Both the position numbers and the translations under genes were made by a program. Positions 54,157 through 63,641 of a DNA stretch of 64,000 bases are shown here, piece by piece. This DNA comes from Caulobacter sp. NIBR2454. GTDB taxonomy: Bacteria; Pseudomonadota; Alphaproteobacteria; Caulobacterales; Caulobacteraceae. Numbering within the stretch: the stretch's first letter is position 1; every line of letters starts with the position of its first letter. The notes below the pieces were generated by a model, which was given only the letters and a program-made list of their open reading frames with translations, ran no database searches and was not told the origin of the DNA. Location of the stretch: positions 2,613,001 through 2,677,000 of the forward strand of contig NZ_CP114871.1 of assembly GCF_027474405.1 (NCBI RefSeq), written 5' to 3'.

Positions 54157-54824
54157 GGATAGAGCCGCCGGGTGCTCCAGGCCGCATCAGGCGCGTCCCG
54201 CTCAAACACCAGGCGCTCATGCAGGCGGAACGGACGATCACGCCAGAATTCGATGGCGATCGGCTTGATGCGGAAACCCGACCAGTGCGGCGGGCGGCTC
54301 ACCTTGCCCAGGCCGAAACGCAGGCCGACCTCGGCCACGCGCTTTTCCAGGGCGAAACGATCCGGCAGGGTCCGCGACTGGTCCGACGCCCAGGCGCCCA
54401 GCTGGCTGGGGCGAGCGCGAGTGGCGAAATAGGCGTCAGCCTCGGCGTCGGTCACCGAATCCACAAGACCGCGCACGCGGACCTGTCGGCGCAACGACTT
54501 CCAGTGAAACAGCAGGGCCGCTTTCGGATTGGCCGCCAACTCACGCCCCTTGGCGCTTTCAAGGTTGGTGTAGAAGACAAAACCCTCGGCGTCGAAACCC
54601 TTGAGCAGAACCATGCGCAGGTCCGGCAGGCCGTCCGCGTCGGCCGTCGCCAGGGCCATGGCGTTGGGATCGTTGGGCTCGGACTTGTCGGCCGCCCTGA
54701 ACCATTCGGCGAACAGGGCGTAGGGGTCGGCTTCGGGCAACAGCGGCAGGGGCTCTGCGCTGGTCACCTGGCGGACGTATTCGTCCTCGGAAGGGCTGGG
54801 CGGGATGAGGGGCTGATCGCTCAT
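54153..54824 (-). CDS. pdxH: pyridoxamine 5'-phosphate oxidase
   Basis: A 223-residue FMN enzyme converting pyridoxine or pyridoxamine 5'-phosphate to PLP, the last step of the vitamin B6 pathway. The sequence [20 protein letters not shown] and [20 protein letters not shown] followed by [17 protein letters not shown] and a C-terminal [14 protein letters not shown] are typical. First gene of a two-gene unit with the kinase fusion. Confidence 0.93.
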   Translation of the reverse strand: MSDQPLIPPSPSEDEYVRQVTSAEPLPLLPEADPYALFAEWFRAADKSEPNDPNAMALATADADGLPDLRMVLLKGFDAEGFVFYTNLESAKGRELAANPKAALLFHWKSLRRQVRVRGLVDSVTDAEADAYFATRARPSQLGAWASDQSRTLPDRFALEKRVAEVGLRFGLGKVSRPPHWSGFRIKPIAIEFWRDRPFRLHERLVFERDAPDAAWSTRRLYP

Positions 54825-54861
54825 GCCCGCCCTATAGCGCGCCTTGGCTTTCTAATCAGCC

Positions 54862-54876
54862 TTAACAGGAAATTGA
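54862..54876 (+). promoter_or_regulatory. CtrA-box-like sequence in the pdxH/dnaJ-like gap
   Basis: TTAACAGGAAATTGA matches TTAA-N7-TTAA with one mismatch. It lies in the promoter gap shared by pdxH and the DnaJ-like gene. A single weak match could be chance. Confidence 0.25.
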
Positions 54877-54917
54877 CCAAAACAGCCGAGGCTCCCTCGG
54901 TGACTACTCGCGCCGTC

Positions 54918-55595
54918 ATGACCGCCGCCACCGCCCGCGCCCTTCTGGGCGTGGAGCGCGGGGCTGACGCCCAGACGCTCCGAAAAGCCTTCCGGGAAGC
55001 GGCCAAGCGCGCCCACCCGGACCGGCCCGGAGGCAGCCCCGCTCTGTTCCGCGACATGCTGGCCGCGCATCGCGTGCTACAGACCGAACTGGCGTCTCCC
55101 ATCGCCTTCCCGCCGGCCGTGCAAGAGGCCGCCGCGCCTCCCGCCACCGGCGTGACCATCACTCCCCTGATCGCGGTCGAAGGCGGCCAGGTGGAGATCG
55201 ACAGCGAAGGCCGCCGCCTGCGCATCACCCTGCCCGCGGGCCTGCGCGAGGATGACCGCATCCGTGTCGATGGCCTGGTCCTGTCGGTCAGCATCAGCGG
55301 CGACGCCGAAACGCTCGTGCGCGGCGACGACCTTTGGCTCACCGCCGCCATCGATCCGCAGGTGCTGGCAGATGGCGGCCGCGCGGTGATCGACACGCCG
55401 GTTGGCCGTCGCAGCGTCTGGATCACCCAGAAGGCGGCCGAGCGCGGCCTGATCCGGGTCTCCGGCCAAGGCTTGCCCGCTCGGGGCGATCATCCCCAGG
55501 GCGATCTGTTCCTGCGCGTCGAGCGCGCGCCCGAACGCGCCGAAAGCCCGGCACGAATGCTACTGAAGCGCTTCACGGCGGCCTGGGCGGCTTAA
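54918..55595 (+). CDS. DnaJ-domain protein
   Basis: A 225-residue protein. The J-domain is at the N-terminus: ARALLGVERGADAQTLRKAF, then the HPD motif in RAHPDRPGGS, which activates DnaK. The rest (about 90-200) resembles the C-terminal substrate-binding fold of DnaJ/CbpA: ITLPAGLREDDRIRVDGLVL and RGLIRVSGQGLPARGDHPQG followed by DLFLRVERAP. No zinc finger. A GTG 18 bp upstream in frame could also be the start. Confidence 0.83.
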   Translation: MTAATARALLGVERGADAQTLRKAFREAAKRAHPDRPGGSPALFRDMLAAHRVLQTELASPIAFPPAVQEAAAPPATGVTITPLIAVEGGQVEIDSEGRRLRITLPAGLREDDRIRVDGLVLSVSISGDAETLVRGDDLWLTAAIDPQVLADGGRAVIDTPVGRRSVWITQKAAERGLIRVSGQGLPARGDHPQGDLFLRVERAPERAESPARMLLKRFTAAWAA

Positions 55596-55653
55596 GCCAG
55601 CAAAACTGTCATAGCGTCGGAGTATCGCGAACCTCCCCGTGCTGGAGTTCGCC

Positions 55654-57225
55654 ATGTCCCCGCTTCTCGACCTACGTGACCGCCCCTCGCGCCGTCTGCT
55701 GCTTCAGGGTTTGGCTGGCGGTCTGGTGCTGAGCGCCGGCCCGGCCTGGGCGCAGCCGAAGATCGGCGGCTATCCCTTCTCGCTCGGCGTGGCGGCGGGC
55801 GACCCCGCCCCCGACGGCTTCGTGATCTGGACGCGCCTGGCGCCTCGCCCGCTGGAGATCGGCTACGGTATGCCGGCCCGCATCGTCGAGGTGGACTGGG
55901 AGGTCGCCGCGGACGAGGGGTTCCGCAACATCATCCGCAGCGGCAAGGACATCGCGCGACCGGAACTGGGTCACTCGGTGCATGCGGAGGTCGGCGGCCT
56001 TGAACCGGCGCGCCCCTATTTCTATCGTTTCACGGTCGGCGGGGAACGCAGTCCGGTGGGCCGCGCCAAGACCACGCCGGCCGCCGGCGCCCCTGTCCAG
56101 CGGGTACGGTTCGGCATCGCCGGCTGTCAGGACTACGAGTCCGGCTTCTACACCGCTCATCGCAAGCTGTCGGAAGAGGACGTCGATTTCGTCTTCTGCT
56201 ACGGCGACTACATCTACGAGGGCCGCAGCCGGGCGCTGCAAGACCGCACCGCCAAGGCCGCCCGCCTGCACAATCAGGACGAAATCTACAGCCTCGACGA
56301 CTATCGCCGCCGCTACGCGATCTACAAGCTGGACCCCGACCTGCAGGCCAGTCACGCTTCCGCCGCCTGGTTCTCGGTCTGGGACGACCACGAGACGGAC
56401 AACAATTGGGTCGCCGACATCGATCAGGACGGCACAGAGCCGGCGATCTTCAACCTGCGCCGGCAGATGGCGGTCCAGGCCTGGTACGAGAACATGCCGG
56501 TGCGGCGCGGCGCCCTGCCCCGCGGGACCGAAATCCAGATCTTCCGCCGCGCGTCCTATGGCCGCCTGCTGGAGCTGAACCTGCTCGACACCCGCCAGTA
56601 CCGCACCGACCAGCCCTGCAACGACGGCTGGGGCAAGGTGTGCGACGAGCTGGAAAATCCGGCCGCCCAGGTGATGGGCCTGCGGCAGGAGGCATGGCTT
56701 CTGGACGGTCTGTCGGCCTCGCAGGCGCGCTGGAACGTCCTGGCGCAGCAGATCATGGTCATGGATCTGGATCGCATGCCGGACCCGGCGCTCTATGCGG
56801 TGAACTCCGACAGCTGGGCCGGATACCGCAACCCGCGCAACCGCCTGCTGAGCGCCCTGCGCAAGCGCAAGATCGGCAACCCGGTCGTCCTGACGGGCGA
56901 CGAGCACCAGAACTTCGCCGGCGAACTCTATCTGGACGGCCGCAACATGGTGGGCGACCCGATCGCCGCCGAATTCCTGACCACCTCGATCACCTCCAGC
57001 GGCGACGGCGCCGACGAGCGCGAGGACATGATGAAGATCATGGCCGTCAATCCGCAACTGAAGTTCACCAGCAGCCAGCGCGGTTATGCGATCTGTGACG
57101 TGACCGAACGCAGCTGGATCACCGAGTTCAAGGCGCTGGACCGCGTATCCACGCCGGGCGGCACCCTGCGCAGCCGCGTCAAGCTGGCCTTGGAGCCCGG
57201 CTCCTCGCGCATCCAGAAGGCCTAG
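55654..57225 (+). CDS. phoD: PhoD family alkaline phosphatase, Tat-exported
   Basis: A 523-residue phosphodiesterase/phosphatase. N-terminal [20 protein letters not shown] is a Tat signal with an SRR motif; cleavage is near AWAQ. Motifs of the PhoD fold: [37 protein letters not shown], which hold the metal ligands. It probably cleaves extracellular phosphate esters in the periplasm. The ATG at MSPLLDLRD was chosen; a GTG 15 bp upstream is possible. Confidence 0.9.
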   Translation: MSPLLDLRDRPSRRLLLQGLAGGLVLSAGPAWAQPKIGGYPFSLGVAAGDPAPDGFVIWTRLAPRPLEIGYGMPARIVEVDWEVAADEGFRNIIRSGKDIARPELGHSVHAEVGGLEPARPYFYRFTVGGERSPVGRAKTTPAAGAPVQRVRFGIAGCQDYESGFYTAHRKLSEEDVDFVFCYGDYIYEGRSRALQDRTAKAARLHNQDEIYSLDDYRRRYAIYKLDPDLQASHASAAWFSVWDDHETDNNWVADIDQDGTEPAIFNLRRQMAVQAWYENMPVRRGALPRGTEIQIFRRASYGRLLELNLLDTRQYRTDQPCNDGWGKVCDELENPAAQVMGLRQEAWLLDGLSASQARWNVLAQQIMVMDLDRMPDPALYAVNSDSWAGYRNPRNRLLSALRKRKIGNPVVLTGDEHQNFAGELYLDGRNMVGDPIAAEFLTTSITSSGDGADEREDMMKIMAVNPQLKFTSSQRGYAICDVTERSWITEFKALDRVSTPGGTLRSRVKLALEPGSSRIQKA

Positions 57226-57262
57226 GTTTGCGCCCCGCCCCCCATGGGCTAAAAGCGCGGCC

Positions 57263-58384
57263 ATGTCGCACAACACCTTCGGCCACCTGTTCCGCGTCAC
57301 CACCTGGGGCGAAAGCCATGGGCCGGCGTTGGGCTGCGTGGTGGACGGGGCGCCCGCCGGGATCGGCCTGACCGCGTCCGAGATCCAGGTCTGGCTCGAC
57401 AAGCGCAAGCCCGGCCAGGGCAAGTTCGTCACCCAGCGCCGCGAACCGGACGAGGTGAAGATCCTGTCCGGCGTGTTCGAGGACGACCGCACCAACGGCC
57501 AGGTGACCACGGGCACGCCGATCAGCCTGCTGATCGAGAACACCGACCAGCGGTCCAAGGACTATTCGGAAATCGCCCAGGCCTTCCGTCCCGGCCATGC
57601 CGACTACGCCTATTTCGCCAAGTACGGCGTACGCGACTATCGCGGCGGCGGCCGTTCCTCGGCCCGCGAAACCGCGGCCCGGGTGGCGGCGGGCGCCGTG
57701 GCGCGCAAGATTCTCGACGGCGTGACCATCCGCGCCTGTCTGGTGCAGATCGGCCCGCACGCCATCGACCGTTCGCGGTTCGACTGGGCCGAGGTCGACA
57801 ACAACTCCTTCTGGTCCCCTGACGCCGCCATCGTGCCGGTGTGGGAGGAGCATCTGGAGACGATCCGCAAGGCCGGCTCATCCACGGGCGCCATCGTCGA
57901 GGTCGAGGCGACGGGCGTACCCGCCGGCTGGGGCGCGCCGATCTATGGCAAGCTCGATAGCGAACTGGCCGCCGCCCTGATGTCGATCAACGCCGCCAAG
58001 GGCGTGGAGATCGGGGCGGGCTTCGCCTCCGCCGCCTTCACCGGCGAGGAAAACGCCGACGAGATGCGGATGAAGGACGGCCAGATCGAGTTCCTGGCCA
58101 ACAATGCCGGCGGCGTTCTAGGCGGCATCTCCACCGGCCAGCCGGTGGTGGCGCGCGTGGCGTTCAAGCCCACCTCCTCCATCCTCACACCGCGCCAGGC
58201 GGTGACCGAGGCGGGCGAGGAAGTCGATCTGCGCACCAAGGGACGCCACGACCCGTGTGTCGGCATTCGCGGCGTTCCGGTGGTCGAGGCCATGACCGCC
58301 TGCGTCCTGGCCGACGCCTTCCTGCGTCATCGCGCCCAGACGGGCGGCGGCGCTTTTGTCCCAGGCTCGACCGGACGCTTCTAG
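57263..58384 (+). CDS. aroC: chorismate synthase
   Basis: A 373-residue enzyme that converts EPSP to chorismate with reduced FMN, the last step of the shikimate pathway. Signatures [38 protein letters not shown] and [17 protein letters not shown] are all present, and the length is normal. Its start is 37 bp past the phoD stop. Confidence 0.96.
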   Translation: MSHNTFGHLFRVTTWGESHGPALGCVVDGAPAGIGLTASEIQVWLDKRKPGQGKFVTQRREPDEVKILSGVFEDDRTNGQVTTGTPISLLIENTDQRSKDYSEIAQAFRPGHADYAYFAKYGVRDYRGGGRSSARETAARVAAGAVARKILDGVTIRACLVQIGPHAIDRSRFDWAEVDNNSFWSPDAAIVPVWEEHLETIRKAGSSTGAIVEVEATGVPAGWGAPIYGKLDSELAAALMSINAAKGVEIGAGFASAAFTGEENADEMRMKDGQIEFLANNAGGVLGGISTGQPVVARVAFKPTSSILTPRQAVTEAGEEVDLRTKGRHDPCVGIRGVPVVEAMTACVLADAFLRHRAQTGGGAFVPGSTGRF

Positions 58385-58437
58385 GCTCGGCCTATTCCGG
58401 CTTGGCATTGCCAATACGGCCCGCGCCCCCTAGAAGC

Positions 58438-58458
58438 TGCGACTAACTTTCAATCGCA
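58438..58458. promoter_or_regulatory. weak Fur-box-like palindrome
   Basis: TGCGA-N11-TCGCA lies immediately upstream of the PepSY gene. The spacing differs from the usual alphaproteobacterial Fur box, so the call is weak. Confidence 0.25.
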
Positions 58459-58467
58459 CCGTTGAGC

Positions 58468-59631
58468 ATGAAGCCGCAGACGATCCGCGCCTGGTACCTG
58501 GTTCACAAGTGGACCAGCCTTGTCTGCACGGCCTTCCTGCTGATGCTGTGCGTCACCGGCTTGCCGCTGATCTTCCATGAGGAGATCGACAAGGCCCTGG
58601 GCGAGGGTGTGAAGGTCGAGGCGATCCCCGATCAGTCACAGATGAAGACCCTGGACGAGCTGATCGCCCTGGCGCTGGAAAAGCGGCCGGGCGAGGTCCC
58701 GCTGTTCATGAGCTTCGACGAGGATCGCCCCGCGACCAACGTCACCACCGGCCCGCGCCCTGACGCCCCCGAATCCCAGATGAAGCTGCAAACCCTGGAT
58801 CGCCGCACGGGCGAGCACCTGGGGTTCATCAACGAGGAAGGCGTGATGGCGGTGATCCTGCGCCTTCACGTGGACATGTTCGCGGGCCTGCCCGGGATGC
58901 TGTTCCTGGGCTTCATGGGACTGCTGTTTTTCGCATCCGTGGTGTCGGGCGTGGTGGTCTACGGCCCGTTCATGCGCAAGCTGGCGTTCGGCACGGTGCG
59001 CACCGGTCGGTCGACGCGGCTGAAGTGGCTCGACTATCACAACCTGCTGGGCATCGTGACCCTGGCCTGGGTCAGCGTCGTGGGGCTGACGGGGGTGATC
59101 AACACCCTGTCCACCCCGATCATCCAGCTATGGCAGATAGGCCAACTCGCCGAGATGACCGCGCCTTACAAGGACCAGCCCCCGCCGCAGCCGGGCAAGA
59201 TGGCTTCGGTGCACCAGGCGGTCGAAACGGTGAAGGCCGCGGCCCCCGGCATGCGGGTGCAGTTCATCGCCTTCCCCGGCGGCTTCTTCTCGTCCAAGCA
59301 CCACTATGCGGTCTTCCTGCAGGGCGACACGCCCCTGACCAAGAAACTGCTGACGCCTGGACTGGTGGACGCCAAGACCGGCGAGCTGACGGCGATGCGG
59401 TCCATGCCCTGGTACGCCCAGGCCCTGCTGCTGTCGCAGCCGCTGCATTTTGGCGACTATGGCGGCCTGCCGCTGAAGATCCTCTGGGCCATCCTCGACG
59501 TGCTGACCATCATCGTGCTGGGCAGCGGGGTCTATCTGTGGCTGGGCCGCCGGCGCGCGCCGGTGGAGCAGCGGCTAGCCGAACTGCAGAGCGGCGGCAC
59601 GGTCCTGGCTCGGATAGCGCCCGCCGAATGA
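58468..59631 (+). CDS. PepSY-associated TM helix protein (iron-uptake related)
   Basis: A 387-residue membrane protein with about four transmembrane helices, the first at LVCTAFLLMLCVTGLPLIFH and a second at MLFLGFMGLLFFASVVSGVV, with a third around LLGIVTLAWVSVVGLTGVIN and a fourth near WAILDVLTIIVLGSGVYLWL. The arrangement and the RLHVDMFAGLPGMLFLGFMG motif match PepSY_TM proteins, which often sit next to siderophore receptors and are proposed to be ferric-siderophore reductases. Start chosen at ATG rather than the TTG two codons earlier. Next genes are coupled. Confidence 0.85.
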   Translation: MKPQTIRAWYLVHKWTSLVCTAFLLMLCVTGLPLIFHEEIDKALGEGVKVEAIPDQSQMKTLDELIALALEKRPGEVPLFMSFDEDRPATNVTTGPRPDAPESQMKLQTLDRRTGEHLGFINEEGVMAVILRLHVDMFAGLPGMLFLGFMGLLFFASVVSGVVVYGPFMRKLAFGTVRTGRSTRLKWLDYHNLLGIVTLAWVSVVGLTGVINTLSTPIIQLWQIGQLAEMTAPYKDQPPPQPGKMASVHQAVETVKAAAPGMRVQFIAFPGGFFSSKHHYAVFLQGDTPLTKKLLTPGLVDAKTGELTAMRSMPWYAQALLLSQPLHFGDYGGLPLKILWAILDVLTIIVLGSGVYLWLGRRRAPVEQRLAELQSGGTVLARIAPAE

Positions 59632-59807
59632 CCAAGCGCCCCTCGACCCTCAACGCCTACACGGTCCCGCTGGTCATCGCTCTGATCAGCATGGTCGGGC
59701 TGGTCGCCGCCCTGGTGGCCGACGGCCCCGGCGACTGGACCTCATGGATCGCCCTCTTCGCCCCGATCGCCGTGGTGGTCTGGGCCTTCATCTTCCGGCG
59801 GCGATAG
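59628..59807 (+). CDS. small membrane protein of the iron-uptake unit
   Basis: A 59-residue protein with two transmembrane segments (TVPLVIALISMVGLVAALVA; WTSWIALFAPIAVVVWAFIF) and a basic end (RRR). The start overlaps the PepSY stop (ATGA), which argues that it is real and co-translated. No known family; perhaps a subunit or stabiliser of the PepSY protein. Confidence 0.75.
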   Translation: MTKRPSTLNAYTVPLVIALISMVGLVAALVADGPGDWTSWIALFAPIAVVVWAFIFRRR

Positions 59808-59842
59808 CTGCACTTCTCCCCGAAACTTCCCGGAGTACTGAC

Positions 59843-61954
59843 TTGACCAAGCTCATCGGCCTGCTCGCCACGGCGGGCGCAGCCGCTCTCATCGCAGGGG
59901 CCGCCAACGCCCAGACCGACGTCGACGCCCTGATCGTCACCGCGCCCGACTACGTCTCCACGGGCGGTCTGGCGGCCAACAAGAGCCCGGTGCCGCTGGT
60001 CGAGACGCCGCAGTCGGTGACGGTGATCAGCCGCGACCAGATCGACCTGCTGGATTGGAACAATCTGAGCCAGACGGCCCGCTACGTGGCCGGCGTCACG
60101 GGCGAGAACTACGGCCCCGACGAACGGGTCGACTGGCTGACCCTGCGTGGCTTCAACCCGGTTCAGTACATCGACGGCCTGCAGTCGGCGATCGGCTCGA
60201 TCACCAACACGGGCCTGGACCTGTACGGCTCGGAGTCGGTGGAGATCCTTAAGGGCCCCTCCTCGGCCCTGTACGGCACCACGCCGCCCGGGGGCATCGT
60301 CAACCTGACCAGCCGCCGCCCGCAGGACACGTTCGGCGGCGAGATCGAGGTTCAGGCCGGCAACCGTGACCATCTTCAGGGCAACCTCGACCTCACTGGC
60401 CCGCTCAGCGACACGGTCTCGGGCCGCCTGACCGCCCTGGTGCGCAGCAAGGGCACCCAGACGCGGGGCGTCGACTCCGACCGCGTTTACGTGGCCCCCG
60501 CCCTGACCTTCCGCCCCACGGACGCCACGCGCATCACCCTGCTGTCCTACTATCAGGACGACGAGGTGACCGGCGACGGCGGCGGCTTCCTGCCGGCTTA
60601 CGGCGTGCTGCTGCCCAACCCGCTGGGCGAGGTCAGCTCGACGATCAATCTGGGCGAGACCAGCTACAACCGCTTCAAGCGTGAGCATTATGGGATCGGC
60701 TACGACGCCGAGCACAAGCTGAGCGACACCCTGACGCTCAGCCAGAACCTGAAGTTCAGCCACCTGGACGGCGACCAGCGCGGGGTCGGCGGCAACGGGC
60801 TGGTCGACAACAACTTCGACGGCGTGCCGGACGACTACCGCACGGTCAACCGCTACAGCTTCTCGTTCGCCGAGGACGTGGACGTGTTCGCGGTCGACAC
60901 CCGCCTGAACGGCACGATGACCACCGGCGGCCTGACGCACCAGTTCGTGGGCGGGGTCGATTACCGCCGCTATGACTACGTCGGCTCAAGCGCGTTCGGC
61001 TTCGGCATTCCCAGCATCGACCTGTTCCAACCGGTCTACGGCCTGGCCATCCCGGCCCTGCCCCCGGTGACATTCTCGGACCAACTGCAGACCCAGGCGG
61101 GGCTCTACGCCCTGGACCAGATCAAGGCCGGCAAGCTGATGGTCAACCTGTCGCTGCGCCATGACTGGGTCGAGACCAAGGACCGGGCCACGGGCGGCAA
61201 GGTGGACGACGCCGAGTTTTCCTACCGGGCGGGCCTGTCCTACGAGATCGCGCCGGGCCTGATCCCCTATGCGGCCTATTCCAAGTCGTTCCAGCCGGTG
61301 GCCGGGACCGACCGCGGCGGCAGCCCGTTCGACCCCACCACGGGCGAGCAGATCGAGGGCGGGATCAAGTTCGAACAGCGCAGCGACACCCGCCAGCTGT
61401 TCGCCACGGCGGCGGTCTACAAGCTGACCCAGCAGAACGTCCTGACCCCTGACCCGGCCAACGGCGCGGGCCAGAGCTTCAACATCCAGACCGGCGAGGT
61501 CGAGGTCAAAGGCGTCGAGCTGGAGGCCGTGGCCCGCTTCAACGAACGGCTCAGCCTCAACGCTTCGTACAGCTACACCGACAGCGAGGTGACCCGCAGC
61601 AACGGCCCGGACCTGGGCAACCGCCTGCCGGTGGTGCCCAAGCACAAGATCTCGGCCCTGGCGGACTACACCTTCCAGGACGGCGCCTTCCGCGGCCTGG
61701 GGGGCAGCTTCGGCGTCCGCTACACCAGCGACACGGCGGGCAATCTGGCGGCCAGCTATCAGCCGGTGGTGTTCATCAACCCGTCGGTCACCCTGTTCGA
61801 CGCCAGCGTCCATTACGACCTGAACGACTGGCGCCTGGCGGTCACCGCGTCGAACCTGTTCGACAAGGAATATGTGGCGCGGTGCTACAGCACGGCCAAC
61901 TGCTTCTTCGGCGTTCGCCGGGTGGTGGTGGCCAGCGTCACGCGCAAGTTCTAG
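59843..61954 (+). CDS. TonB-dependent siderophore receptor
   Basis: A 703-residue outer-membrane receptor. TTG start with CGGAG 7 bases upstream. The signal peptide (KLIGLLATAGAAALIAGAAN ... AQT) is followed by the FhuA/FpvA-type plug with SPVPLVETPQSVTVISRDQI, YGSESVEILKGPSSALYGTT and PPGGIVNLTSRRPQ, and the barrel ends in RKF. The family carries ferric siderophores. Directly follows the PepSY and 59-residue genes, so all three probably form one iron-uptake operon. Confidence 0.9.
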   Translation: MTKLIGLLATAGAAALIAGAANAQTDVDALIVTAPDYVSTGGLAANKSPVPLVETPQSVTVISRDQIDLLDWNNLSQTARYVAGVTGENYGPDERVDWLTLRGFNPVQYIDGLQSAIGSITNTGLDLYGSESVEILKGPSSALYGTTPPGGIVNLTSRRPQDTFGGEIEVQAGNRDHLQGNLDLTGPLSDTVSGRLTALVRSKGTQTRGVDSDRVYVAPALTFRPTDATRITLLSYYQDDEVTGDGGGFLPAYGVLLPNPLGEVSSTINLGETSYNRFKREHYGIGYDAEHKLSDTLTLSQNLKFSHLDGDQRGVGGNGLVDNNFDGVPDDYRTVNRYSFSFAEDVDVFAVDTRLNGTMTTGGLTHQFVGGVDYRRYDYVGSSAFGFGIPSIDLFQPVYGLAIPALPPVTFSDQLQTQAGLYALDQIKAGKLMVNLSLRHDWVETKDRATGGKVDDAEFSYRAGLSYEIAPGLIPYAAYSKSFQPVAGTDRGGSPFDPTTGEQIEGGIKFEQRSDTRQLFATAAVYKLTQQNVLTPDPANGAGQSFNIQTGEVEVKGVELEAVARFNERLSLNASYSYTDSEVTRSNGPDLGNRLPVVPKHKISALADYTFQDGAFRGLGGSFGVRYTSDTAGNLAASYQPVVFINPSVTLFDASVHYDLNDWRLAVTASNLFDKEYVARCYSTANCFFGVRRVVVASVTRKF

Positions 61955-62167
61955 GCCTGACGGAGGGGGCGGAGGGTGACCTTCGCCCCTCTTCGCAGGG
62001 CTGGTGAATCGGCCGCAAAAGCTGGAAGCGAACAGCTCAATCCTTCCCACAGTTAAGCCTAACGCCGTTTTTCGCGTTGACCGCCAAGGTTTTAGGCCAT
62101 TATGGAGCCTGCGCGCCGAAGGCAGGATTGCCCTCGTGTGAGCGGACACAGGGGCAACATTCCGGTC

Positions 62168-62674
62168 GTGCGGTTCGATTTCCTGAAAGTTCTTCTGGTT
62201 GATGACAACCAGAACATGCTGCTCCTGCTGACGGAGATTCTCCGGGCGATCGGCGTGCGCCAGGTCTATGAGGCGCTGGACGGGGGCGAGGCCTTCGAGG
62301 TCATGCGCCGCAACGCCATCGACATCGTCATCACCGACCTGACCATGGCGCCGATCGACGGCATCGACTTCTGCAACCTCCTGCGCAACAGCCCCGACAG
62401 CCCCAACCAGCTGGTGCCGATCATCATGGTCACGGGCCACTCCACGCCCCGCAAGGTGAAGGAAGCCCGCGACGCCGGGGTCAACGAGTTCCTGGCCAAG
62501 CCGGTGACCGCCCGCAGCGTGATCCACCGTATCGGCCTGGTCATCGAGCAGGCCCGGCCGTTCATCCGCTCGTCCGACTATTTCGGCCCGGACCGCCGCC
62601 GCCGCGACGACCCCAACTACACCGGCCCCAAGCGCCGCGAGACCGACCAGCTGTCGGACGACGAGCTGTATTGA
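62168..62674 (+). CDS. CheY-like response regulator with RR-rich C-terminal tail
   Basis: A 168-residue protein, receiver domain at 1-125. Acidic pocket Asp12-Asp13 (LLVDDN), phospho-acceptor Asp57 (VITDLTM), Thr in VTGHST and Lys in LAKPVTA. It has no output domain, but a basic tail with two related motifs, YFGPDRRRR and YTGPKRR. GTG was chosen because RFDFLKVLLVDDN is the usual beginning; an ATG 66 bp upstream is an alternative. No kinase gene is adjacent. Confidence 0.85.
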   Translation: MRFDFLKVLLVDDNQNMLLLLTEILRAIGVRQVYEALDGGEAFEVMRRNAIDIVITDLTMAPIDGIDFCNLLRNSPDSPNQLVPIIMVTGHSTPRKVKEARDAGVNEFLAKPVTARSVIHRIGLVIEQARPFIRSSDYFGPDRRRRDDPNYTGPKRRETDQLSDDELY

Positions 62675-62680
62675 GACCCT

Positions 62681-62818
62681 GCGTCCTTCGAGACGGCCTG
62701 AGTTTATTCTGAGCGACGCCGCAGGCGGCGTCGAAGGGGCCTCCTCAGGATGACGGGTTCAGTTGGCATATTAGCTTCGTCATGCTGAGGAGCGCATAAG
62801 CGCGTCTCGAAGCACGCA
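62681..62818. repeat. intergenic palindromic repeat, family 1 (copy c)
   Basis: Outer arms TCCTTCGAGAC and GTCTCGAAGCACGC, inner arms CCTCAGGATGACG and CGTCATGCTGAGGAG, plus an extra internal GACGCCGCAGGCGGCGTC hairpin near one end. Confidence 0.7.
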
Positions 62819-62889
62819 CGGACCATCCGCTGAAATCTTCCGTTGAGAACCGGCGTGTAGGCTGGAGGCCTCAAGTCGGAGCTCGTCCC

Positions 62890-63087
62890 ATGCATCCCTA
62901 TCGTCTGGCCGCCCTGTCGGCCGTGATCGCCAGCGCGCTGGTCCTGCAAGGCTGCCTGGCCGTGGCGGCGGGCGGGGCCGTGGTCGGCGCCGGCGCGGCG
63001 GTGGTCGGCGGAACCGCCAAGGTCGCCGGCAAGGCCGTGGTCGGGACGGGCAAGCTTATCATCCCCGGGGATGGGGAGAAGAACTGA
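62890..63087 (+). CDS. small lipoprotein
   Basis: A 65-residue protein with signal peptide and lipobox LQGC (Cys22 after MHPYRLAALSAVIASALVLQ). The mature part is a Gly/Ala/Val-rich stretch (GGAVVGAGAAVVGGTAKVAG), a glycine-zipper-like repeat, ending with a short hydrophilic tail. Probably an outer-membrane-anchored lipoprotein; function unknown. Confidence 0.75.
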   Translation: MHPYRLAALSAVIASALVLQGCLAVAAGGAVVGAGAAVVGGTAKVAGKAVVGTGKLIIPGDGEKN

Positions 63088-63100
63088 GGCCTTCCCTCAT

Positions 63101-63190
63101 CCGCTCATCCCGGCGAAGGCCGGGACCCAGATTCATCCGGTGAGCCAGCAGGGCTTCACCTGGGCCCCGGCCTTCGCCGGGGTGAGCGGG
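63101..63190. repeat. intergenic palindromic repeat (CCGCTCATCCCGGCGAAGGC)
   Basis: Matching arms CCGCTCATCCCGGCGAAGGC and GCCTTCGCCGGGGTGAGCGG, about 90 bp. A dispersed element of a kind frequent in proteobacteria. It may also terminate transcription between the convergent lipoprotein and queD genes. Confidence 0.7.
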
Positions 63191-63204
63191 TTATTTTGAC
63201 CGCC

Positions 63205-63573
63205 TTACAGCGCCAGCTCGCACCGCTCGCCGATGGTGGGGCGGGAGACGACGATGCGGGACAGGCCGGGGAAGCGGGGCTTGAGCTTGCCGGCGAAGTG
63301 CAGGCACAGGCGCTCCAGCGTGGGCGTCTCAAGGCCGGGGTGATCGTTGAGCAGGCCGTGGTCCAGCTCCTCGGCCACGCCTTTCAAGGCCTTGTCGAGG
63401 ACGTCGAGGTCCTCGACCCATCCGGCGGGCTGGGCGGCGCCCTTCACGCTGGCCTCCACCTTGAAGGAATGGCCGTGCAGCCGCCGATAGCGATGCTCGG
63501 CGGGGCCTTGCTCGATGTAGTGGGCGGCGTCGAAGGTCGCGGCCTTCGTGATTTCGAAGACAGGCTCGGTCAT
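63205..63573 (-). CDS. queD: 6-carboxytetrahydropterin synthase (queuosine pathway)
   Basis: A 122-residue QueD. It converts dihydroneopterin triphosphate to 6-carboxytetrahydropterin, an early step to queuosine. Zinc histidines are in TFDAAHYI and LHGHSFKVE; the C-terminal IVVSRPTIGERCELAL fits. The start MTEPVFEITKAATFDAAHYI was chosen; a longer frame runs into the next gene. It is next to queE. Confidence 0.9.
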   Translation of the reverse strand: MTEPVFEITKAATFDAAHYIEQGPAEHRYRRLHGHSFKVEASVKGAAQPAGWVEDLDVLDKALKGVAEELDHGLLNDHPGLETPTLERLCLHFAGKLKPRFPGLSRIVVSRPTIGERCELAL

Positions 63574-63641
63574 GGGCTCGAAACTTGTGTGCGGGGCCTG
63601 GGAGGGCTGCACGTACTCGGCGAAACGACCGAACACGCTCC

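Noticed and set aside
54219-54917. Upstream extension of the DnaJ-like gene through pdxH
   Set aside because: The open frame crosses the whole pdxH gene on the other strand and only resembles a J-domain from 54918 on.
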